Shown piece after piece: positions 31,407 through 38,244 of a stretch of DNA of 47,853 bases (positions within the stretch are counted from its first letter, which is position 1; every line of letters starts with the position of its first letter). The stretch is taken from the NCBI GenBank assembly GCA_902771595.1, contig CACXXH010000014.1, positions 1 to 47,853 on the forward strand, given 5' to 3'. The notes beneath the pieces are model-generated. The model had not been told where the DNA came from, did no database searches, and saw only the letters and a program-made list of their open reading frames with translations. This DNA is from Fibrobacter succinogenes (GTDB lineage: Bacteria; Fibrobacterota; Fibrobacteria; Fibrobacterales; Fibrobacteraceae). The position numbers were made by a program, and so were the translations under genes.

Positions 31407-33019
31407 GAAACCAGTATATGGCGAAGGTCCTTGTCCACAACAAGGTGGTGACGGAGGACCAGGTGAACGCCCATTGGGGCGAGATTACGGAAACTCAGGA
31501 TATTGGGCAGGCGCTCGTAAGGGCGGGAATCCTGCAGCCGGCGATGTACGACAAGGTGCTCGCGTTCGTGAAGAACATCGAGGCGAAGAATGGCGCGCCC
31601 GCACCGGCCGCTTCGGCTCCTGCAAAACCTGCAGTTGCACCCGCGCCTGCCGCTCCGGCAAGGCCCGCCGCTGCTCCGGCAAAACCTGCTGTGCAGGCTA
31701 AACCTTCTGCGCCGGCTCCCGAGCCTGCAGCCGAGCCCGCGCTCCAGATCGAGGGTAACAACATCTACGGTGAATCGTCTTCTTCGAACATGGTCGTCGA
31801 GAAGGTTTCGGGGCTCGAGACCACGAGTATTTCGAGCATCGGCATTTCTTCGGAAAGCGATGCCGGTGATGGCGAACCCGATGATGGCGAACTGCCTTCC
31901 CGTTTTGCGATTGTCTCGGGCGAAGGGGCTACGGTCTTGGCTCCCGAAACGCTGCTCCCGACGATGAGCCTGAAGAAGGTCATCGCGTTCGCCCGCAAGT
32001 TCGGTGCGACGGACATCTACCTCTTTGCCGACCGCCAGATTATGATGCGCCAGTCGGGCGTGATATTCCCGGCGACTGAACAGGCGGTCGACAAGACGCG
32101 CGTCGCGGAACTGCTCGCCGAAGCCTCCGAAGGTTTTGCCGACGGGTACAAGGTGGTCGCGGGCAAGAATTTCAGCAAGACGTTCGGCCTTCCCGGTGTT
32201 GGCCGTGCTAGGATTTCGGTCACGTGGGACGACGTGAACCCGAGCGTTTCCATCCGCGTCATTCAGGGCGAATCGGTCTCGTTCGACAACCTGTTCTTGC
32301 CTCCGTTCTGCCAGTCGTTTGCTAACCTCACGAGCGGACTCGTGCTTGTGGCCGGCCCCTCGACGAGCGGGCGTTCCACGACGGTCACGACGTTTGCCGA
32401 AATGATTGCGGCAAGCCGTCCGTGCTACATCCATACTATCGAGCGGCCTATCGAACGCCTGCTCAAGAATCCGAACGGCGCGATTGCCCAGAAAGAAGTC
32501 GGGCTGCACGTGAAGAGCGGAATCGCGGGAATCGAACTTGCCATGCGCGACGGTGCCGATGTCATCTGCTTTGACCGTCTGGAATCCATGGAAGAACTGA
32601 ACCTGCTTTTGCAGGCGGCGAATGCCGGCGCGCTCGTATTCGCGGTGACCGGAGGGAACAACATCCATGCGCTCCTTTCCAAGCTGTTGGTGTCCGTGCC
32701 CGAATCGAACCGCAGCGCTTTTGCCTGCACGCTTGCCGACCAGTTGAAGGGCGTTATAGTGCAGCACTTGATTCCCGTGGTGCAGAACCAGGGCCTGGTG
32801 CTTGCGGTCGAAGCCATGCGCGTAACATCTACGGTCGCGAACATGATTCGCCGTTGCGATCTCTCGCAGTTGGTGGCCGCTATCAGCAGCCAAAAGGACC
32901 AGGGCGTTACGTTGGACGATTCCCTGCAGAAGTGCGTGGAATCCGGTTATATCGATGGCGCGGAAGCCTGGAAACGTGCATACGACAGCCGTCGCTTTGC
33001 GGCGTACAGGCCGGCATAA
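31403..33019 (+). CDS. PilT-like ATPase paralogue with altered Walker A
   Basis: 538 residues. An N-terminal segment (1-65) resembles the small N-domains of type IV pilus or secretion ATPases; then a low-complexity Ala/Pro linker (about 68-115); then a PilT-like domain from about 195. Its Walker A is GPSTSGRST at 318-326, with Arg324 where PilT has the catalytic Lys. The Walker B region reads DVICFDRL, without the usual Glu. The C-terminal PilT pattern is kept (VPESNRSAFACTLADQLKGVIVQHLIP, LDDSLQKCVESGYI). It is thus likely a poor or inactive ATPase, perhaps a regulatory partner of the next gene product. ATG overlaps the permease stop. Confidence 0.78.
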   Translation: MRNQYMAKVLVHNKVVTEDQVNAHWGEITETQDIGQALVRAGILQPAMYDKVLAFVKNIEAKNGAPAPAASAPAKPAVAPAPAAPARPAAAPAKPAVQAKPSAPAPEPAAEPALQIEGNNIYGESSSSNMVVEKVSGLETTSISSIGISSESDAGDGEPDDGELPSRFAIVSGEGATVLAPETLLPTMSLKKVIAFARKFGATDIYLFADRQIMMRQSGVIFPATEQAVDKTRVAELLAEASEGFADGYKVVAGKNFSKTFGLPGVGRARISVTWDDVNPSVSIRVIQGESVSFDNLFLPPFCQSFANLTSGLVLVAGPSTSGRSTTVTTFAEMIAASRPCYIHTIERPIERLLKNPNGAIAQKEVGLHVKSGIAGIELAMRDGADVICFDRLESMEELNLLLQAANAGALVFAVTGGNNIHALLSKLLVSVPESNRSAFACTLADQLKGVIVQHLIPVVQNQGLVLAVEAMRVTSTVANMIRRCDLSQLVAAISSQKDQGVTLDDSLQKCVESGYIDGAEAWKRAYDSRRFAAYRPA

Positions 33020-33031
33020 GGAGGAATTTCG

Positions 33032-34039
33032 ATGGCTACAGAAATTGAATCCCTTTTGGATTATGTTGTCAGTGTCGGCGGAAGCGAACTGATCGTTACC
33101 GAAGGCGCTCCTTCCGCTGTCCGCTTGGCGGGCCGCGTGTGTGTCGTTCCGGATGCTCCCGCTGTTGAGTTTGGCGCGTTGCGCGAATTTCTCGGTGCGA
33201 TGGAAGGCGATGACGGCTCCATGCTTTGCGGGCCCTGGGCGGGTGTCAGGTGGCGCGTGCGCTACTTCCGCGAGGCGCTCGGAAACGCCGCCGTGTTTCG
33301 CCCGCTGATGGCGGAATGCCCGTCGTTCGATTCCCTGGGTGCACCCAATTCCGTGATGGGACTTCTCGGCCTGAGTTCGGGCCTGGTCGTCTTCGCGGGC
33401 CCTGCGTGTTCCGGCAAGACGACAACCGCGTCGGCGTACGTGAAGGCCATGTGCGAATCCGGTGTCTTGCGCGTGAGCTTGCTCGACGCGAATGCGGAAA
33501 TCCCGATTTCCGTCGGGAACAGCCTCGTGCTGAAAGATTCCGTCGGGTCCGTGGAATCTCGTATTTCGCAGGCGCTCCGCAGCGGCTGCGACCTTATATG
33601 GCTGGGCGATTTCAAGGGCGATACGCTCCTCCCGATGCTGCATGCCGCCGAGGCGGGCGCATTGGTGGTCTGCTGCGTTACTGCGGGCAATTCCGCGGGC
33701 GTGTTGGATTCGCTCCTCTCTTCTGTCCCCGCGCAGGACCGCGATCTCTGCCGCACCATGCTTGCGGCCTACCTCAAGTCGGTGGTGGTGCAGCGCCTGT
33801 TGCCCGGCGCTTCCGAGGAGTCCGGTGCCGTCCCCGCGTGGGAAGTCCTGTTCAATACACAAAATGCGTCTACGCTTATCCGTAGCGGTGAGTTCTTCAA
33901 GTTGCCTTCCATTATTGCGGCGTCTGCCTCGGAAGGCATGATGCTCATGGACGGATGCATCGTGGAACTCGTGAAGTCCGGCTACGTTGCCCGTGAAGAA
34001 GCGGAGAGGTATGTTTCGAGCACAGTTCGTTTTGGCTAG
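33032..34039 (+). CDS. Second PilT-like ATPase paralogue
   Basis: 335 residues, with GGAGG before the ATG. Walker A GPACSGKTT is intact (Lys129). The Walker B-like segment is CDLIWLGDFKG, where PilT has DVILVGEMRD. The His box of PilT (ATLHTNSA) is replaced by CCVTAGNSA. The remaining PilT pattern is recognisable (AAEAGALVVCC, VPAQDRDLCRTMLAAYLKSVVVQRLLPG, LIRSGEFFKLPSI). It could drive retraction-type motion or secretion together with the preceding paralogue, but several key positions differ. It overlaps the patatin gene by 29 bp. Confidence 0.78.
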   Translation: MATEIESLLDYVVSVGGSELIVTEGAPSAVRLAGRVCVVPDAPAVEFGALREFLGAMEGDDGSMLCGPWAGVRWRVRYFREALGNAAVFRPLMAECPSFDSLGAPNSVMGLLGLSSGLVVFAGPACSGKTTTASAYVKAMCESGVLRVSLLDANAEIPISVGNSLVLKDSVGSVESRISQALRSGCDLIWLGDFKGDTLLPMLHAAEAGALVVCCVTAGNSAGVLDSLLSSVPAQDRDLCRTMLAAYLKSVVVQRLLPGASEESGAVPAWEVLFNTQNASTLIRSGEFFKLPSIIAASASEGMMLMDGCIVELVKSGYVAREEAERYVSSTVRFG

Positions 34040-36395
34040 CCCTTGGTGTAGGCTTTTTCCGGTTGCCGTCCTGGCGGCCTTTTCGCTGTTGCATGCGCAA
34101 GAGAATCCGTCGGAAATGTTGCAGGTCCTTTCTGTATCGCCCGATTCCGTGAAAGTCCAGGACTCTGCGCAGGTTGCGCCTGTTGCTGAGTCGGATTCTT
34201 CTGCGAACCAGGTTGTGGCTGATTCTACGTCTGCCCAGGACACGGTTGCCGTCCAGGCTCCGGCTGATTCTGCGGTCGATGCGGCTTCGGTTTCAAAGCC
34301 GCTCAAGTCGGTCCTTTATCTGGGTGGCGGCGAGAATTCTCCGTGGTTCCATCTGGGCGTCCTCTATGCAATCGAGACGTATTCCGTCCCCGTCGATTCC
34401 GTAGTCGGTACGTCGTGGGGTGCCTATATCGGCGCTTTGTGGGCCAAGGGAGTTGCTCCCGACGATATCCAGCGCATTCTTCTGGATTCCGATATGGATT
34501 CCCTTGCCATATTCGGTACGGACGATGCCTCCGCGGGAAACGAGCGCTTCGCCATTCCCGTTTCGGAAAAGGGCATCCCGAGCCTGCGCCAGCGTTTTTC
34601 CGTGCATGTGGATTCTTCGGGAGTGCTGCATCGCCGCCTGAAGATGCTTAAGCCGGATACGTCGTCCATTGAATCGGCTCTTGCTGTATTGCGCTTGCAG
34701 GAATCGATCCTGCGTCACAAGGAGGGCTACAACATTCCGTTTGCGGTTCTCGGCTGCGACAGCGTCGTCGGGCATTCCTACGACAACATTATGTCGAGCC
34801 TTCCGATTTTCGATAGCCGCGATTCGCACGGTCGCATCTCCGGTGACATGTGCCCGCATCTCGCTCTCCCTGCGGAAGATTCTCCGGACGAACTTGCCAT
34901 CATTTCCGTTGCCGCCCCGCTTCGAGGCGAATACCGCGGACCCACATGGAAGCGTGTCATCAGGGAAGGCGTGCTCAAAAATCTCGGGACGCAGCCTGGG
35001 GTTATCGTGCGTCCGCATACGGTCTCGGATTCTTCCCGCAACGGCTGGATTCAAGCCGGCTTCTCGGCGCTCGAATCGAAACTTTCGCACATGGCATCCC
35101 TCGGAAAGCGCGATGTCGACTATGCGTCGAACCGCGAGCGTTCTGTGCCTTGGTTCAAGTTCAAGCCCACATACGATAGCCTCCCTTCCGAGACGCACAA
35201 TCCGGTGAAGTCGTACTGGAGCGCCTCCGATACGGGAATCGTCGCTCCGAGGAACTTCGCCTACAACCTTTCGCAGTTCCCTTCGTGCGATTCGGTTTCG
35301 TTCAACATGCTTAGCGATGGCGACATGCTTGTCGATGCTAACATAGAACCGACGTTCGATGTCGCTGCGGGTGGCTTCGGTTCGAATGCGTTGGGGCCCA
35401 ACGCCTACGCCGAATTGTCGCTCTACTTCGTGAACCAGATGGAAATTGCGCTCACGCTTGCCGGATTCTACGGCGGGAACACCTTCGGGTTCACCCCGCG
35501 CCTTTCCGTAGAGCGGCTTTGGAGCAAGGACTGGGGGATTGCCGTCGCCTTCAACTGGATGCACCTGCGTCCGCTGAAGTCTTTTGTAAACGAGATTCCG
35601 GCGTACTTGCGCATTTACGAAGAACGCAAGAGCGATGTCTTGATTACGCTCCACTACAGGCTCGACAAGCAGATAAATATCTCGGCTGAGTTCCTGTTTG
35701 CCGATAGGACCTATGAGGTCGAGGAAAAGATATACTCGTCGGAAACCTACGATGTGTACCCCGCGTCGCAGAAATTGCATTTCGAGTATCTTTCGGGCGA
35801 TGGCGACAGGTGGTTCTCGCGTGGCGGGCTTTCGGCTAACGCGGAACTCGGACTCTCTTCTGTCGGGTTCGATTTCGGATTCAACGAAATCATCCCGATG
35901 TTTGTCACGGCGTATGCCGACGTGCAATATTCGCTCTCGCCTAAGCCGTTCGCATCTCTGACTGCGGCGGCCGCGTTCGCGATGGACCGTTACCACAAGC
36001 ACGGTTTCGGCTACATTTACCCGGAGTCGTTTGAAGTTCCTGTGCTGGACAATGCCATCCGTCCGAGGGTCAAAGCGACTCCGTGGCGTTCTGAATGGCT
36101 TGATGCCGACTTGGCTTCGCATCAGTACGGCCTCTTGCGCCTTTCGGGCGGACTGCACTACCATGGGAGCGGTCTCTGGCTGTTCTCCGCTTACGTACAC
36201 GATTTCGAGGAAAACCCGACTGCGGATTTGGGCAAGCACAAGTTCATATTCGAACCGGCGCTGCGCCTTTCTTACAAGTCCATCAGCGTCTATGCGGGGC
36301 TTTCCCGCATCGTGGATAACGAAACCCTCGGTGATTTGAAGAAGTTCAAGGATTATGACTTCTTCATCCGCATCGGCAATTACGACCTGTTCTAG
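34011..36395 (+). CDS. Patatin-like protein fused to an outer-membrane beta-barrel
   Basis: 794 residues from the ATG at 34011 (GGAGAGGT upstream). A signal peptide ends near LLHAQE, then a Ser/Ala/Val/Asp-rich linker. The patatin-like domain has LYLGGGENSPWFHLGVL (oxyanion region) and the nucleophile Ser135 in GTSWG. The DGG motif that supplies the catalytic Asp is not evident: the equivalent place reads REGVLKNL. Residues 430-794 are beta-rich and end in Phe (IGNYDLF), as in BamA/Omp85-type barrels. The layout recalls patatin autotransporters (type Vd). It ends an operon of ABC and PilT-like genes. Confidence 0.78.
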   Translation: MFRAQFVLASPWCRLFPVAVLAAFSLLHAQENPSEMLQVLSVSPDSVKVQDSAQVAPVAESDSSANQVVADSTSAQDTVAVQAPADSAVDAASVSKPLKSVLYLGGGENSPWFHLGVLYAIETYSVPVDSVVGTSWGAYIGALWAKGVAPDDIQRILLDSDMDSLAIFGTDDASAGNERFAIPVSEKGIPSLRQRFSVHVDSSGVLHRRLKMLKPDTSSIESALAVLRLQESILRHKEGYNIPFAVLGCDSVVGHSYDNIMSSLPIFDSRDSHGRISGDMCPHLALPAEDSPDELAIISVAAPLRGEYRGPTWKRVIREGVLKNLGTQPGVIVRPHTVSDSSRNGWIQAGFSALESKLSHMASLGKRDVDYASNRERSVPWFKFKPTYDSLPSETHNPVKSYWSASDTGIVAPRNFAYNLSQFPSCDSVSFNMLSDGDMLVDANIEPTFDVAAGGFGSNALGPNAYAELSLYFVNQMEIALTLAGFYGGNTFGFTPRLSVERLWSKDWGIAVAFNWMHLRPLKSFVNEIPAYLRIYEERKSDVLITLHYRLDKQINISAEFLFADRTYEVEEKIYSSETYDVYPASQKLHFEYLSGDGDRWFSRGGLSANAELGLSSVGFDFGFNEIIPMFVTAYADVQYSLSPKPFASLTAAAAFAMDRYHKHGFGYIYPESFEVPVLDNAIRPRVKATPWRSEWLDADLASHQYGLLRLSGGLHYHGSGLWLFSAYVHDFEENPTADLGKHKFIFEPALRLSYKSISVYAGLSRIVDNETLGDLKKFKDYDFFIRIGNYDLF

Positions 36396-36405
36396 CCCTC
36401 CGCTC

Positions 36406-36470
36406 GTCACCCCGCAGCCTTGTGGCATCACGTCACACCGCAGTCTTGCGAAGCAAGGCAAGTGTGTCCA
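36406..36470 (+). repeat. Intergenic palindromic repeat, one full and one partial copy
   Basis: The full copy (36432-36470) opens GTCACACCGCA, has stem CTTGC-GAA-GCAAG, and closes GTGTGTCCA. A partial copy opening GTCACCCCGCA lies just before it (36406-36431). It has the same plan as 9471-9504 and 42360-42396. It lies between the convergent patatin and mltG genes. Confidence 0.6.
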
Positions 36471-36477
36471 CTGAGCC

Positions 36478-37488
36478 TTATTCTCCGCGGTTCTTCGCGG
36501 CGATATCCTTGTACTTGTTGTGGTCGGCGAGCGTCTTGCTGAAGAAGTGCGTCATGCTCCCGTCGTCTTTTGCAACAAAGTAAAGCGCTTCGGTTTCTGC
36601 CGGATGAAGTGCGGCTTCGATGGCCTTGCGCCCGGGGTTCGAAATCGGGCCGGGCATGAGCCCCTTGAACTTGCGGGTGTTGTACGGGCTGTTGCTGTTG
36701 AGCTGGCTCTTGTAGATGGGGCCGGTCAGGTTCTTGAAGATGAACCTCACTGTCGGGTCCGCTCCGAGAGGCATGTCGATTTTAAGCCTGTTGTGGAACA
36801 CGCCTGCGATAAGCGGGCGCTCTTCGGGTATGCCCGTCTCCTCTTCGACTACGCTTGCTAGCGTGAGCACCCTGTGCCAGTTGCCGAGTTCCTTCCACTT
36901 GGAGGGTCTCGGGTCTGCTTCCAGTTGGTCGCGGAACTTCAGGTTGGCGGCGACCATCTGCCGCAGTATGGTCTCTTCGTTCGCGTCGATGGGGAAGGGG
37001 TAGGTGTCCGGCAGCAGGTAGCCTTCGAGCGACTTCGCGTCGACGCCGAGCGACTTCGCGAATTTCGCGTCGTGGACGAGCTTGTTCCAGCGGTCCTCGT
37101 TCAGGTCGGGGAAAGCCTTCTTCAGGTAGGCGGGGATTTCCCACGAGGCGCGGCCTTCGGGAATGGTCACTCTGCGGGTGGCGGTCTTCCCGCTTGCGAG
37201 GATGGCGGCGATGTCGTCGAGCGTCACGTGGGGCGGGATTTCGTACCAGCCTTTCTGGATGGAAGGCTGTTTGAGCTTGTTCCATACCTTGTATGCCAGT
37301 TCGTCGGTCCAGATTCCCTTCTTGGAAAGGATCTCACCCACGCGCGAGGCGGGGGTCCCGTTGGGGATCTCGATGAGGGTCGTCTGGTCGTTCAGGGACA
37401 CGGAATTGACCCTTTTTTTCATCTGGAAGGCACAAAAAAGGGCCGCCAGGGTCAAAAAAACGAAAAAAAACACAAAAATCTTCTTCAT
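36478..37488 (-). CDS. mltG: Endolytic murein transglycosylase MltG
   Basis: 336 residues from the start at 37488; the frame extends much further upstream but MKKIFVFFFVFLTLAALFCAF is the membrane anchor normal for this family. A LysM-like region (IPNGTPASRVGEILSKKGIW) precedes the YceG domain, with VTIPEGRASWEIPAYL, SLEGYLLPDTYPFP, the catalytic Glu in LASVVEEETG, and GVFHNRLKIDMPLGADPTVRF. It cuts nascent glycan strands and so limits peptidoglycan chain length. TAAATT lies eight bases before the ATG. It is divergent from the small exported protein at 37585. Confidence 0.93.
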   Translation of the reverse strand: MKKIFVFFFVFLTLAALFCAFQMKKRVNSVSLNDQTTLIEIPNGTPASRVGEILSKKGIWTDELAYKVWNKLKQPSIQKGWYEIPPHVTLDDIAAILASGKTATRRVTIPEGRASWEIPAYLKKAFPDLNEDRWNKLVHDAKFAKSLGVDAKSLEGYLLPDTYPFPIDANEETILRQMVAANLKFRDQLEADPRPSKWKELGNWHRVLTLASVVEEETGIPEERPLIAGVFHNRLKIDMPLGADPTVRFIFKNLTGPIYKSQLNSNSPYNTRKFKGLMPGPISNPGRKAIEAALHPAETEALYFVAKDDGSMTHFFSKTLADHNKYKDIAAKNRGE

Positions 37489-37496
37489 GATGTAAA

Positions 37497-37502
37497 AATT
37501 TA
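37497..37502 (-). promoter_or_regulatory. Candidate -10 box close to the mltG start
   Basis: TAAATT on the minus strand, eight bases before the ATG at 37488; TTGCAA lies 17 bp further upstream as a possible -35. No Shine-Dalgarno is visible. Confidence 0.4.
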
Positions 37503-37584
37503 AAAGAAAATGCAACGGATTGCAAAAATAAAAGGTATATTCCTTATGCATTGTTGAATATTTACCTTCCTTCTGAGGAACCAT

Positions 37585-38022
37585 ATGAAAAAGTTTTTCT
37601 TTGTTGCGCTTGCATTGATGGTTGCTTCCGCCTTTGCTGCGCCGAATAAGGTCAAGTCTAAGCTCGGAGACGTCGAACTCACCAAGGAAAAGGGTGGTGG
37701 AAATGTGGTTTGCACCGCTGGGTTCAACGACGAGCTCACAATCGTCAAGGACGGCGATACCGACGTTCTGGTCAAGGGTAGCTGCGGCCAGGGCTGGGTG
37801 CCGAAGTCCAAGGTCGAATACGTTGCCGCTCTCCCTGGTGACAAGTCCATGAAACTCGATGGCGTGGACGTGGTCGGCTGGCTCGATAACCCGAGCGCCG
37901 TGTTCGTGTTGGAAAACGACGACATGGATTTCGATGGTGTGAACATCGACCGTGACTTCAAGGAATACTTGCAGCACACGATGGACCGCGAACAGATGGA
38001 AATGCACAACAACGAAAACTAA
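37585..38022 (+). CDS. Small exported protein, unknown function
   Basis: 145 residues. A clean signal peptide (MKKFFFVALALMVASAFAA, cleavage after FAA) precedes a mature domain with two Cys (VVCTAG, GSCGQGWV) that may form a disulfide. The C-terminus is acidic, with DDMDFDGVNIDRDFKEYLQHTMDRE. I recognise no family. TGAGGAA precedes the ATG, TATATT at about 37536 is a plausible -10, and it ends in a good terminator, so it appears monocistronic. Confidence 0.75.
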   Translation: MKKFFFVALALMVASAFAAPNKVKSKLGDVELTKEKGGGNVVCTAGFNDELTIVKDGDTDVLVKGSCGQGWVPKSKVEYVAALPGDKSMKLDGVDVVGWLDNPSAVFVLENDDMDFDGVNIDRDFKEYLQHTMDREQMEMHNNEN

Positions 38023-38047
38023 TCGTTGCCGCTTTCATCCAGGTTTT

Positions 38048-38078
38048 GAACCTCGCATTGCGCGGGGTTCTTTTTTTT
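38048..38078 (+). terminator. Intrinsic terminator
   Basis: Nine-bp stem GAACCTCGC / GCGGGGTTC around ATTGC, followed by eight T, 26 bp after the preceding stop codon. Confidence 0.9.
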
Positions 38079-38244
38079 TACAATCGAAAAATTGGAACGC
38101 TTGGTTACCCTTTCGCTCTAGAAGAGCCTTCTCCGTTTACCTTGGTAACCGGAAAGATTTTTTTCGTGTTTTGTATCACGTGGAAAAATGGAAGGTAAAA
38201 TCTAAATTAGGGGTGGGTTTGGGTGAACCCGTATGAGGATGTTT

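Noticed and set aside
31346..34306. A 986-codon open frame on the minus strand
   Set aside because: It lies fully opposite the PilT-like pair and part of the patatin gene. Its product is Arg/His-rich without domains, as expected from the complement of GC-rich codons.
34293..36461. A 722-codon open frame on the minus strand
   Set aside because: Antisense to the patatin/barrel gene, with a composition-driven Arg-rich product and no recognisable motif.
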